Positions 39,230 to 47,413 of a stretch of 64,000 bases of DNA are shown one piece after another. The stretch is from Clostridiaceae bacterium (GTDB taxonomy: Bacteria; Bacillota; Clostridia; Oscillospirales; Butyricicoccaceae): contig QXXE01000004.1 in NCBI GenBank assembly GCA_009911355.1, positions 46,845 through 110,844 on the forward strand, read 5' to 3'. Position 1 is the first letter of the stretch. Each line of letters opens with the position of its first letter. The notes below the pieces were generated by a model that saw only the letters and a program-made list of their open reading frames with translations, was not told where the DNA came from and did no database searches. Both the position numbers and the translations under genes were made by a program.

Positions 39230-42053
39230 ACCTATCAATAACTCAGTGTACATCGTGTCTGCGGACGCGAAAGATTTGTTTTTGTCCAACTACTCCAACG
39301 ATCGTTGTACGGAATATACCGTAAGATACGGTAGTGGAGATAATCGAGGCGAGTTTAATACAAAACGGTTCATAAATACATTAGACTACAGCTTGGATCT
39401 TATTAAAATGCGTGAGGTATATGAAAAAATTTACCGCAGAATGGACTTTACTTTTTCTAAACGAGGAAAAGAATATTGTCGGCGCGTTATCAATGTGACG
39501 TTTAAGTATAGTGTTAAGGAATTTAACCGATTCTTTGACAAGACGTACATTAAGTATGGGTATCTTCCTGACGATGTGGAGCTGGTGGACAATATCTGTG
39601 TAAAAGACGGAGAGCTGATTGCTGTTCGGATTGAGAACCCCGTGGAGCAACCTGTAGAGCCGGCAGTCTTAGGAAATCTGTTCATATTTGAGGATGGGGT
39701 TTACAAACTCGGTAAAAGCATGAAAGTCATCTTTACTGCCGCCCAACTGCGAAGCCGGCTGTATCATGATGGTTTCAAGTGTGATGGCATTCGGTTTCGG
39801 CGGTTTAAGCGCTCTGCGGGCAGTGGACGTGTGGGCAAATGCTTATTTATTGATGAGCGGCTTTATCCCCGTATGCACAAATGGGAACAGTGCGGCCTGT
39901 ACATTCGTGATGGTCAGGAAGTGGATTTGGCAGGGTTTGAGGCTTACATTGCGCTAACATTGAGCAGTATTATTGGTACTGTATCGCTCCGTCCAGAGAA
40001 CTTCTTGGTAATTGATGACTATACCAGTAAATTCAGAGATCATGTAGTGGCTACCAGAGTGGGAAGTGATGGTTGGCTATCTTCTCAACCGGAAGAAGTT
40101 GAGGTTGAAAACAGCATTTGGGATGGGCAGTCTTTGATCGACAAAAGTGCGATGTCGGAGTATGGTGAGCATGGGATGATTTTGCTTCGCAATCGTTTCT
40201 TCAAGTCGGCCTGTTTCAACTGCAACATCCAAGACTTTTTTGCAGAACATGGAATTACCGAGGTGTCCCAGCTGAACGGCTTTACTCTTGCGAGTTCAAT
40301 CAATGATATCAAGGTTATTACAACGCCAAGCAGTATCAAGTATGTGAAGTTTGGCCCACTGGAAACATGGCTAAGGCTTTTAGAAGACGATGGCGATTTT
40401 GGCGTGGTAAAGTACGAGAAACCTACGGACTTCTTTGAAGGTCGTATGGTACAGATTCATTACCAGTTGTTGAATACTTTGCAGATGACACAGCAAGAGG
40501 TGGATCAGCTGGTCAAGCCGTCGCTGGACTATTTGAGGATGATTCAGACAGATCCGGCTGTACTTCGGTATCATATTCGATATTCCGGTGCTGATAAACC
40601 CATTAACGCAGCACCGACCACAAATGATATCGTGTACCAAATGTTGGGTGTTACAGATCAATTTGCAAACACCCGACTATATGAGGATTTCAAGCACGAT
40701 ATAAGCAAAGCGTTCAAAAAAGATATCCGCCGAGGTCATATTCTGGTGGATGGCAATTATTCTACTCTTCTGGGAAACCCGATGGAGATGTTGTATGCGG
40801 CAATCGGGTTTTTTGATGGAGTGAGTCAAATCGGAGCAGGCAACATTTATAGCAAGCGTTTTCATTTTAATCAAACTGTTTTGGGATCTCGTAGTCCCCA
40901 TGTAACAATGGGCAATATTTTGTTGACAAAGAATCGTGAAAATCCAGAAATTGAGCGATTCTTCAACCTTACCAAAGAGATCGTCTGTATCAATAGTATC
41001 AACGAGAATATCCTGTTCCGTTTGTCTGGCGCAGATTTCGATTCAGATACTATGCTTTTGACTGATAATCCGATCTTAATTGGGGCTGCAGAGAGGAACT
41101 ACCATCGTTTTCTGGTGCCTACCAGTTTGGTTGACGCTAAGAAAATCGTGCGGCACTATACTTGTGCCGATCAGTCTGATTTGGATATCAAAACATCTGT
41201 CAACAAGATTGGTGAAATCGTAAATCTTTCACAGGAGCTAAACACCAAACTTTGGAACGCTCTGAATAGCGGTGCAGATTTTACTGATGTGGAAGAGCTA
41301 TATTGTGAAATCGCTCAGCTGGATGTGCTATCCAATATCGAAATAGATAAGGCCAAGCGGGAGTATGCTGTAGACAGTGTGGCAGAAATTAAGAGGTTAC
41401 GGAAGAAGCACGAAACGCGGGATGATGATGGTCGGCAGATCAAGCCTAATTTCTTTGGAAAGATCGCTCGAATGAAAGGCTATTATGACAGCGATAGAAA
41501 AAACTATAAATTCCATGATACTACGATGGATTATCTACAGCATAGCCTTAATACTTTCCGTGCAGGTCACGTTCATCGTGATTATGTGCCGTTTTCCACA
41601 TTGCTGTTTCCGAAAGCAGAACATTCCGTTCATTCGGTGAAATATCCACAAGTAGACCGCATCTTGGAAATCGTTCGGGATATGAGGCTGAAGATTCAAA
41701 CAATCTGGAATGGGACAGCTGATGACCTTGATAATTATGGCAAGGCAATCTTGGTGAACGAGATTCGTCAAGAATATCTTAGCTACATTGAAAAGCTCAA
41801 ACTAAACCGCCATACGGCATACCGTTTGCTATTGGCGGTTGAAGATCCAGCTAACAAAGAAATATCCCGAACACTCTTTTATGCTCTGTTCTCTTTGCCA
41901 AATCGAGACTTTTTAGATTTGATTGAGCAGAGTCGTACACCAATTCCGCTACTGGTGGAGGATGAGAATACTGCGGGAAGCATCGAGATTTATGGTTTCC
42001 GATTCCGGAAAGAGATGATGATTCCGGCAAATTTGGCGGATTGTATTTGTTAA
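39219..42053 (+). CDS. Two-barrel (QDE-1/YonO-like) RNA polymerase candidate
   Basis: 944 residues. Signature region near 560-615: SRSPHVTMGNILLTK, then FRLSGADFDSDTMLLTDNP, matches the two double-psi beta-barrel RNA polymerases (QDE-1, YonO, crAss-phage gp66), whose metal-binding box is DxDGD; here it reads DFDSD. Upstream QIGAGNIYSKRFHFNQTVLG is the expected preceding barrel region. The length lies between YonO and the crAss enzymes. It could transcribe a set of phage genes. The Gly-to-Ser change is unusual, so activity needs testing. The closing terminator is at 42114. Confidence 0.75.
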   Translation: MEGRPINNSVYIVSADAKDLFLSNYSNDRCTEYTVRYGSGDNRGEFNTKRFINTLDYSLDLIKMREVYEKIYRRMDFTFSKRGKEYCRRVINVTFKYSVKEFNRFFDKTYIKYGYLPDDVELVDNICVKDGELIAVRIENPVEQPVEPAVLGNLFIFEDGVYKLGKSMKVIFTAAQLRSRLYHDGFKCDGIRFRRFKRSAGSGRVGKCLFIDERLYPRMHKWEQCGLYIRDGQEVDLAGFEAYIALTLSSIIGTVSLRPENFLVIDDYTSKFRDHVVATRVGSDGWLSSQPEEVEVENSIWDGQSLIDKSAMSEYGEHGMILLRNRFFKSACFNCNIQDFFAEHGITEVSQLNGFTLASSINDIKVITTPSSIKYVKFGPLETWLRLLEDDGDFGVVKYEKPTDFFEGRMVQIHYQLLNTLQMTQQEVDQLVKPSLDYLRMIQTDPAVLRYHIRYSGADKPINAAPTTNDIVYQMLGVTDQFANTRLYEDFKHDISKAFKKDIRRGHILVDGNYSTLLGNPMEMLYAAIGFFDGVSQIGAGNIYSKRFHFNQTVLGSRSPHVTMGNILLTKNRENPEIERFFNLTKEIVCINSINENILFRLSGADFDSDTMLLTDNPILIGAAERNYHRFLVPTSLVDAKKIVRHYTCADQSDLDIKTSVNKIGEIVNLSQELNTKLWNALNSGADFTDVEELYCEIAQLDVLSNIEIDKAKREYAVDSVAEIKRLRKKHETRDDDGRQIKPNFFGKIARMKGYYDSDRKNYKFHDTTMDYLQHSLNTFRAGHVHRDYVPFSTLLFPKAEHSVHSVKYPQVDRILEIVRDMRLKIQTIWNGTADDLDNYGKAILVNEIRQEYLSYIEKLKLNRHTAYRLLLAVEDPANKEISRTLFYALFSLPNRDFLDLIEQSRTPIPLLVEDENTAGSIEIYGFRFRKEMMIPANLADCIC

Positions 42054-42113
42054 AAACGTACAAGAACAGGCATAAATTATTGCTTTTTGGTAGAAAAATT
42101 CTAAATTGACTAC

Positions 42114-42158
42114 GCCTAACCACCGAGATAACTCGGTGGTTAGGAATGAAACTTTTTT
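42114..42158 (+). terminator. Rho-independent terminator
   Basis: CCTAACCACCGAG-ATAA-CTCGGTGGTTAGG then ACTTTTTTGG tail. Confidence 0.9.
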
Positions 42159-42180
42159 GGTCTAATTATGAAGGGGAAGT

Positions 42181-42194
42181 GACGAACAAAATCA
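42181..42194 (+). promoter_or_regulatory. RACGAACAAAATCA leader motif
   Basis: Perfect copy GACGAACAAAATCA, 34 nt before the next gene. Confidence 0.65.
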
Positions 42195-42227
42195 AATCCC
42201 CAAATCTACATGAAAAGGATGAGTTTC

Positions 42228-42464
42228 GTGATTTCGATTACTAAGCAAGAGAAAGACCTATTGGTCAACCTATTCCCGCACTATAAGTTTCCTCGCACTA
42301 TGAAACAGGATTCTAAGCGGCATCATTACTTCTGTACAGAGAGCGAAGAGCTGATGCGTCCAATCGCTGGCAGTAACTCTGCGGCTGCGGAACTTGTAAG
42401 GGAGTTTGATCGTCAACGTGCGCTGTGTGAAGCACGAAGAAAAAGCCAGTGTGGTGAGCGTTGA
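42228..42464 (+). CDS. Unknown 78-residue protein
   Basis: GTG 42228 chosen for AAGGATGAG spacing; ATG 42210 or 42219 are alternatives. ISITKQEKDLLVNLFPHYKF, then KRHHYFC and an Arg-rich end: a short family seen on clostridial mobile elements, function unknown. Confidence 0.65.
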   Translation: MISITKQEKDLLVNLFPHYKFPRTMKQDSKRHHYFCTESEELMRPIAGSNSAAAELVREFDRQRALCEARRKSQCGER

Positions 42465-42658
42465 TGGCCTTTCAGGAGCTAAGAGAGCAGTTCACAAACG
42501 CTACAATCGACTGTTCTGATGGGACTTTGACAGAGTTTCATAGGGATGAGGTACGCACCTACAGCATAGAGGAAATTTTGAAGCGGTGGAATGGTGTGCC
42601 TAATATCACACTAACAATCGAGCGACGGATAGATCTGCCGCCAACAGAAGAGAGGTGA
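42464..42658 (+). CDS. Unknown 64-residue protein
   Basis: ATG 42464 one base from the preceding stop. YSIEEILKRWNGVPNITLTI is the only distinctive stretch. It overlaps the phosphoesterase reading frame start region. Confidence 0.6.
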   Translation: MAFQELREQFTNATIDCSDGTLTEFHRDEVRTYSIEEILKRWNGVPNITLTIERRIDLPPTEER

Positions 42659-42666
42659 GACAATTC

Positions 42667-43893
42667 GTGAACCCTAAGTACGAGCGAAAAGATGGCGAAG
42701 ACCTTTATGAGTATGGGCTTCGTTTGATTGAAATTAAAATGGAGCAAAAACCAGACGACTTGGACTGGGAGGATATTGTGGAAGCGGCTCAGTTAGACTG
42801 CCATAGAGACAGTCTGAGAAAGGCTGCGTCTGTCACGCCCTATTCTGGTTATGCTGTAGCCCAGCATTTCAAACGAAAATATTCGGCTGAAGACCGACCA
42901 GATAAAGAGCAATATTTGGGAGAACTTGATATCAAAATCGCCGAAGTAAGGAAAGAGGCAAAGCGCTTTTTCGACCAGCGGCGTGAGTTTAATAAGCTGG
43001 TTGACCGCATTGGACGGGCCGAAAACTTGGAAGACCGTCTGGCAGAAGCAGCTGTGGCGCTGAATGAGTCTGTACCTTTAAGCATGGATAAGTCAACGGC
43101 TTACGCCTATGACAATAACGAGGCGGTTATTGTGTTTGCGGATTGGCATTACGGTATGGTGACAGATAATATCTGGGAGCGCTATAACACCGATGTGTGC
43201 CGCCGCCGTGTGGAACGGTTGGTGGAGATTACAAGTGAGCGAATTAGGCTTCATCGTTGCCGTAGGCTCCATGTTCTTCTACTGGGTGATATGGCTCATG
43301 GGGCGATACACACCAGCGCCCGTGTTGCGTCTGAAGAATTGGTCTGCGATCAGGTAATGCAGGTATCGGAAATCATTGCCCAGGCTGTGGCAGCTCTGGC
43401 AGATACAGTAGAGGAGACTGTAATACACGCTACTTATGGAAATCATTTGCGTACCGTTCAGAATAAGCAAGACAGTATTCATGCCGATAACATGGAGCGG
43501 CTTATTCCCTGGTGGTTGGAGCAGCGGCTTGGGGATCGGGATGATATCCAGTTTCCACAAGCTGAGTATTATGAATTTTTGTATTTCAATGTGTGTGGCT
43601 ATCAAATTTGTGCTACCCACGGCGACCTGGACAATGTAAAGAATGCTGGTAGGACGTTGAATACTCTGTTTGTAAAGAAGTATGGCTCTGGGATTGATTA
43701 TGTTATTCTTGCCGATAAGCACCACAAAGAGGAATTTGAGGAGCTTGGTATTGAAAGCATGATTGTAAGGAGCCTATGCGGAACAGATGAGTATGCAAAC
43801 GGTAAGCGTCTATATTCTACTCCAGGTCAGCTGATGATGGTGTTTGCACCTGGAGTCGGTGCGGATGCCTATTATCAAATCAAACTGAACTGA
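42667..43893 (+). CDS. SbcD/Mre11-like metallophosphoesterase
   Basis: 408 residues from GTG 42667 (GAGAGGTGA). The N-terminal 150 residues are helical; the C-terminal phosphoesterase domain has DWHYG near 155, LLGDMAHG near 200, YGNHLR near 258, THGD near 318 and DKHH near 347. Likely a DNA nuclease or repair phosphoesterase. A start at GTG 42655 is possible. Confidence 0.85.
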   Translation: MNPKYERKDGEDLYEYGLRLIEIKMEQKPDDLDWEDIVEAAQLDCHRDSLRKAASVTPYSGYAVAQHFKRKYSAEDRPDKEQYLGELDIKIAEVRKEAKRFFDQRREFNKLVDRIGRAENLEDRLAEAAVALNESVPLSMDKSTAYAYDNNEAVIVFADWHYGMVTDNIWERYNTDVCRRRVERLVEITSERIRLHRCRRLHVLLLGDMAHGAIHTSARVASEELVCDQVMQVSEIIAQAVAALADTVEETVIHATYGNHLRTVQNKQDSIHADNMERLIPWWLEQRLGDRDDIQFPQAEYYEFLYFNVCGYQICATHGDLDNVKNAGRTLNTLFVKKYGSGIDYVILADKHHKEEFEELGIESMIVRSLCGTDEYANGKRLYSTPGQLMMVFAPGVGADAYYQIKLN

Positions 43894-43904
43894 GGAGTGA
43901 TCAT

Positions 43905-44222
43905 GTGCTCAAAAATGATTTGGTAGTTGCCCTATCTGAAATGGATTATTACAAAAATCAGGCTGGCGCAGTCATTAGCGATGTGTTCCGTGTTATTGCG
44001 GAGGCGTTGGCCCAAGGCGAAAAGGTAACGATTCGAGGATTTGGGACATTTGAGGTAAAAACACGAAAAGGTTGTCTTGTGCGTGATATTCACACCAAAG
44101 AGCAACGAAAAATGGACGATTATCAGGTGGTTGTATTTCGTCCTGGCGATAATCTAAAGGATGCAGTAAGATCTAACAATCCTCAGAAACTCCGTCTGCT
44201 GAGTAGATCAGAAAAAAAATAA
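43905..44222 (+). CDS. HU/IHF-family DNA-bending protein
   Basis: 105 residues, GTG start behind GGAGTGA. The helix-turn body ends in the DNA-binding arm (KVTIRGFGTFEVKTRKGCLV) and the FRPGDNLKDAV end typical of HU. An extra C-terminal basic tail is present. Architectural protein for replication, packaging or recombination. Confidence 0.93.
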   Translation: MLKNDLVVALSEMDYYKNQAGAVISDVFRVIAEALAQGEKVTIRGFGTFEVKTRKGCLVRDIHTKEQRKMDDYQVVVFRPGDNLKDAVRSNNPQKLRLLSRSEKK

Positions 44223-44226
44223 AAAA

Positions 44227-44294
44227 ATTTTGTTCGCCGCTATTGACAACAGCATCAAAGCGTGCTATACTATGACCATAGCGGCGAACAAAAT
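44227..44294 (+). promoter_or_regulatory. Consensus promoter framed by a 17-bp inverted repeat
   Basis: TTGACA (44243-44248), 17-nt spacer, TATACT (44266-44271). The arms ATTTTGTTCGCCGCTAT (44227-44243) and ATAGCGGCGAACAAAAT (44278-44294) are exact inverted repeats of the leader motif: an operator-like frame around the ncRNA/tRNA promoter. Confidence 0.9.
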
Positions 44295-44940
44295 CAATGT
44301 TCCTTGAAAATTTAATCTTTGCATCATGCTTATTACTAACTCGGTGAACAAAGTGTGTCAGCATTCCGAGGCGTATGGTATTTTCGGTCTGGCTTGGCGA
44401 TTGCCTATAGGCGTCGCAAATTAGGGATACCTTTCAAGTGAGGCCGCTGTCGTATAGCGATGTACGATGGGGAGGTGGAAACCGCCAACAAAAACATATG
44501 TCGCCAAGAGTTATCGCTTCATAACGCACAGAACTTTCGGGCGCAACAATAGACGCTCCTGTGGAGAATAAGCCTTGCAGTAGCTCGGTGTGGTAGCTGA
44601 GATATACGGAGGTAAAACCAATAATGCGCTCCTGTCTTGATGTCGGAGAAATCTGGCTATAACGAAAGTCGCTGGTTAAAGTAGCCGTAGGACAGAGTGT
44701 TCAATTCTTTTGAAATGTATTACTATGAAAAAGTAAGTAAATTCAAAAATTTCTGAACGAACGGTGAAATTTGTGAGTAAACAGGCTCACACAGGAGGTG
44801 GCGCTACGGCGCTGGGGCAAGAAGTTAGAGGTCGCTCCTCGAAGCTCAGACTTGTCTCCCTGGTGGCGGAATAATGAAGAAGATGATGGAGGTAGGGCGA
44901 AGGCCCAGTGGTGAGTATGATGGAGAGATTAAATTTTTCT
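44295..44940 (+). ncRNA. Large structured noncoding RNA candidate (ROOL/GOLLD-like position)
   Basis: About 650 nt after a consensus promoter, with no plausible protein in any frame and many local stems: GGCGATTGCC/GGCGTCGC near 44397, GGTGGAAACCGCC near 44473, GCTCGG/CTGAGA near 44585, GAGTAAACAGGCTC near 44776. It directly precedes a phage tRNA array, where the ROOL and GOLLD classes (roughly 600-800 nt) are known to occur in Firmicute phages. Assignment to either class is by location and size only. Confidence 0.55.
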
Positions 44941-44943
44941 TAG

Positions 44944-44961
44944 AAACAAACAAAATCAATG
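44944..44961 (+). promoter_or_regulatory. RACGAACAAAATCA motif before tRNA-Ala
   Basis: AAACAAACAAAATCAATG ends 3 nt before the first tRNA, possibly marking a processing or regulatory site. Confidence 0.5.
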
Positions 44962-44964
44962 TAT

Positions 44965-45040
44965 GGGGTTGTAGCTCAGTTGGGAGAGCGTCTGTTTTGC
45001 AAGCAGGAGGTCGGGAGTTCGATCCTCCCTAATTCCACCA
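44965..45040 (+). tRNA. tRNA-Ala (TGC)
   Basis: Complete cloverleaf, anticodon loop TTTGCAA, CCA encoded; acceptor has several G-T pairs. Confidence 0.9.
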
Positions 45041-45154
45041 GCAAGATATGTTGGTTATGCTGACGCTTGTGTGGTTCAGTTCATTACTTAACTGCTATTC
45101 CTGTCAGAAACCTATCGGTCATGAACGAGGTTCTTCGGACGCATATCGCTAAAT

Positions 45155-45230
45155 CGGGATGTAGCTCAGTTGGTAGAGCACACGACTGATAATCGTGCGG
45201 TCAGAAGTTCAATTCTTCTCGTCCCGACCA
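45155..45230 (+). tRNA. tRNA-Ile (GAT)
   Basis: Anticodon arm CACGA-CTGATAA-TCGTG; CCA encoded. Confidence 0.95.
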
Positions 45231-45253
45231 TAGGCACTTTGACAATTCTATAT

Positions 45254-45678
45254 GGGGCCGTTTTTAGATTCGACGGGGTTTTGAGAGTGCAAGACTCACA
45301 GGTAGATGACCGCCTAAAGGCATACCTAAAAATGAAATGACAACACTGAATCTGTCGTAATGATCCACCCCGCTTTTGCTGCTTTTGTGGCTGAGAGGGC
45401 TGCTGCCTAATTGGTGGCTGGACTCCAAAACGACGCACCAGCTGGATATGGGTAAGCGTCTGCGGTTAAAGAATCATCCAGCACATACAGTTTTTCCTTG
45501 TGCTTCTGTTGAATAAAGACAAGGTGGTGGAGGTGTACAAACCAGTACGCCCTGGGAAAGATTTGACGATATCGCAAGTGCCCGCCGCAAGGCATCGCTG
45601 GAAAATCGTCTATTGTGTAAGAAGGTCTTGCTCATGTAGGAATTTCGGACAGGGGTGCGAATCCCCTCGGCTCCACCA
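45254..45678 (+). ncRNA. ssrA: tmRNA (one-piece)
   Basis: The 5' end GGGGCCG...TTAGATTCGACGGGG and 3' end GACAGGGGTGCGAATCCCCT then CGGCTCCACCA are the diagnostic tRNA-like ends, with acceptor GGGGCCG/CGGCTCC and encoded CCA. The internal frame reads ...PAFAAFVAERAAA then stop TAA (45410s), so the tag ends -ERAAA rather than the bacterial -ALAA. The resume codon cannot be fixed by eye. Rescues stalled ribosomes; phage copies may retag nascent proteins. Confidence 0.93.
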
Positions 45679-45680
45679 TA

Positions 45681-45742
45681 CATAGGGACACTAACAGCAA
45701 CTTGCAAACTTTTTATGGTAAAAGAGAGAAATGTGTCCTATG
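45681..45742 (+). ncRNA. Free-standing ACAGCAA element G
   Basis: Stem ATAGG-GACAC / GTGTC-CTAT enclosing TAACAGCAA (5' side), an inner CTTTT/AAAAG hairpin, and GAAAT (3' side). It begins 3 nt after the tmRNA end. Plus-strand homologue of elements D and F. Confidence 0.65.
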
Positions 45743-45856
45743 AGACGCACACAGCAATTTTACAAAATATTCTATTTTACAAAATATTCTATCAAATGTT
45801 TTTAAGTCTGACAAAGACAACCACCTCCATTTTTTTGCGTCTCGTAGTTAAAGTAT

Positions 45857-45932
45857 TGGCCCGTAGTCCAGATGGTAGAACGGCGGACTGTTAATCCGTA
45901 TGTCGGGGGTTCAAGTCCCTCCGGGCCAGCCA
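45857..45932 (+). tRNA. tRNA-Asn (GTT)
   Basis: Anticodon arm CGGA-CTGTTAA-TCCG, CCA encoded. Confidence 0.95.
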
Positions 45933-46008
45933 GTAGGTCAAAACATGGCAGGGAGTTTACAGGCAACTGATGTCTACATCAATGCTGTTTTTAGAACTGC
46001 CAACATAT

Positions 46009-46084
46009 TGCGGGGTAGAGAAGTGGTCATCTCGCCATCCTCATAAGTTGGAAATCGTGGGTTCGAGTCCCACCCCCGCAACCA
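46009..46084 (+). tRNA. tRNA-Met (CAT)
   Basis: Loop CTCATAA, stem CCATC/GTTGG with a T-T mismatch, CCA encoded. CAT could also be a lysidine-modified Ile tRNA. Confidence 0.85.
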
Positions 46085-46374
46085 GGGCTTTTCGGTGTTG
46101 GCAAATTCCCTATCGCCTGGGAATCGCCTCAACGAGCATCTGCGAAGCAGAAAAACCGACTCACAGACACTCACCCATAGAGTTACGACCAAGGAAGGGC
46201 GCAGAAATGGTATGGGGATTTGCGATTGCGACACGTTGGCAATGCGGAAGCTACAACAGGGATGGACAACCTGCTGGGTGTACGACAGAAATGCTACATC
46301 CAGGTAAACCCAAGAAGCGGTGTTACTGCTTTCATCTACCGAAGCAGCGTGAAGGCTACGATAGTGCTATCTAT
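46085..46374 (+). other. 290-nt spacer in tRNA array, no gene
   Basis: No open frame with a ribosome site and no tRNA arms. Contains ATGCGGAAGCT, similar to TTGCGGAAGCT in the 48.2-kb spacer, so it may hold a structured RNA segment. Confidence 0.5.
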
Positions 46375-46450
46375 GTGGGAATAGCTCAACTGGTAGAGCG
46401 CCGTCCTTCCAAGTCGGATGTTGCGGGTTCGACTCCCGTTTCTCACTCCA
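46375..46450 (+). tRNA. tRNA-Gly (TCC)
   Basis: Anticodon arm CCGTC-CTTCCAA-GTCGG, CCA encoded. Confidence 0.95.
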
Positions 46451-46453
46451 TAT

Positions 46454-46537
46454 GGGGATATGGCGGAATTGGCAGACGCACCGGATTTAGGTTCCGACGC
46501 CAACGGCGTGTGGGTTCGACTCCCACTATCCCTACCA
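46454..46537 (+). tRNA. tRNA-Leu (TAG)
   Basis: Class II, loop TTTAGGT, variable arm present, CCA encoded. Confidence 0.93.
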
Positions 46538-46539
46538 TT

Positions 46540-46598
46540 GGAGCACTAACAGCAACTTTTTGGAATCAACTTTTAATTGACAACCCAAAATGTGCTCC
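46540..46598 (+). ncRNA. Free-standing ACAGCAA element H
   Basis: GGAGCAC-TAACAGCAA, inner TCAA/TTGA hairpin, AAAAT-GTGCTCC. It lies exactly between two Leu tRNAs, 2 nt after the first. Confidence 0.7.
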
Positions 46599-46609
46599 GT
46601 AGGAAACAC

Positions 46610-46696
46610 GCTGGTGTGATGGAATTGGCAGACGTGGCAGACTCAAAATCTGTTGCCAGTAATGGCGTGTGGGTTCAAATCCCACCACCAGCACCA
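46610..46696 (+). tRNA. tRNA-Leu (CAA)
   Basis: Class II, loop CTCAAAA, CCA encoded. Confidence 0.95.
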
Positions 46697-46810
46697 AGCC
46701 GAATAAGGGTTTATAGTAGGCGGAGGGCAAACCAGAAACCCTGACACGCTCTATTCAGAGTGGAAATAGTGATTGCGTAAGGCAACGATACACACTGTTA
46801 GGCCCGTTAT

Positions 46811-46886
46811 GATACCGTAGCCAAGATTGGTAAGGCTCTGGGCCGCAACCCCAGGATCGTAGGTTCAAATCCTATCGGTATCTCCA
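46811..46886 (+). tRNA. tRNA-Cys (GCA), C33
   Basis: Anticodon stem CTGGG/CCCAG with loop CCGCAAC, so position 33 is C instead of the near-universal T. T73 and CCA as expected for Cys. Confidence 0.88.
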
Positions 46887-46887
46887 T

Positions 46888-46913
46888 AAAGAAACCCCGC
46901 CTTTCGGCGGGGG
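46888..46913. terminator. Terminator hairpin
   Basis: CCCCGCC-TTTC-GGCGGGG between a tRNA (plus) and the minus-strand gene 46921-47118; A-run to the left serves the minus strand. Confidence 0.75.
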
Positions 46914-46920
46914 AGAGAAA

Positions 46921-47118
46921 TCACAGCTCAATACCGAGCTTTTCAGCGATTTCTTCGGGAGACATATCGGATGCTTTTGCCAGGATCTGTTGGATTTTGA
47001 TTGGCTTTTCAAGCTCTGCTTTTTCTGCTTGTAGCTTTGCGATCTGGGCGTCGATGTCCTTGATACGTTGTTCCGGTGTGCGTTTCCTACGAGTAACGGT
47101 TTTCTTTTCCTCAGCCAT
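46921..47118 (-). CDS. Small coiled-coil protein within the tRNA array
   Basis: 65 residues; AAGGAGG upstream. The basic N-terminus (KKTVTRRKRTPEQRIKDIDA) and coiled coil (IAKLQAEKAELEK) precede a C-terminal MSPEEIAEKLGIEL motif. It is the only minus-strand gene in the array. DNA-binding accessory protein possible; family unknown. Confidence 0.75.
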   Translation of the reverse strand: MAEEKKTVTRRKRTPEQRIKDIDAQIAKLQAEKAELEKPIKIQQILAKASDMSPEEIAEKLGIEL

Positions 47119-47190
47119 GGTTATGCCTCCTTATAAAGTTTGCTACAAGAAGTTTATACCATATTTCTGAGAAAAATACAATAGCGATTT

Positions 47191-47264
47191 AGGGGTGTCG
47201 CCAAATGGTAAGGCACGGGACTTTGACTCCCGCATCGCTGGTTCGATTCCAGCCACCCCTGCCA
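47191..47264 (+). tRNA. tRNA-Gln (TTG)
   Basis: Anticodon arm GGGA-CTTTGAC-TCCC, CCA encoded. Confidence 0.93.
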
Positions 47265-47266
47265 AA

Positions 47267-47405
47267 GATGTGGTGGCGGAATAGGTAGACGCTATGGAGT
47301 CGTAAGACAGTGGTGGAGAGCTGTGCGGCGTTTGACAAAGACGATACAACCGGAGGACTCCAGCTCTGGCTGGGTTATGTGAGGTGCAAATCCTCACCCA
47401 CATCT
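47267..47405 (+). tRNA. tRNA-Leu (GAG) interrupted by ~51 nt
   Basis: Acceptor GATGTGG/CCACATC, Leu-type D-arm GGCGGAATAGGTAGACGC, anticodon stem TGGAG/CTCCA and T-arm TGAGG..CCTCA are intact. The loop is split by about 51 nt (47302-47352) containing a GACAG/CTGT stem but no ACAGCAA. Removal gives TC-GAG-GA, a Leu anticodon with C33. No CCA encoded, unlike all uninterrupted plus-strand tRNAs. Confidence 0.75.
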
Positions 47406-47413
47406 TAATATAT

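Noticed and set aside
45970..46602. 210-codon plus-strand frame
   Set aside because: Spans three tRNA genes and element H; not a protein gene.
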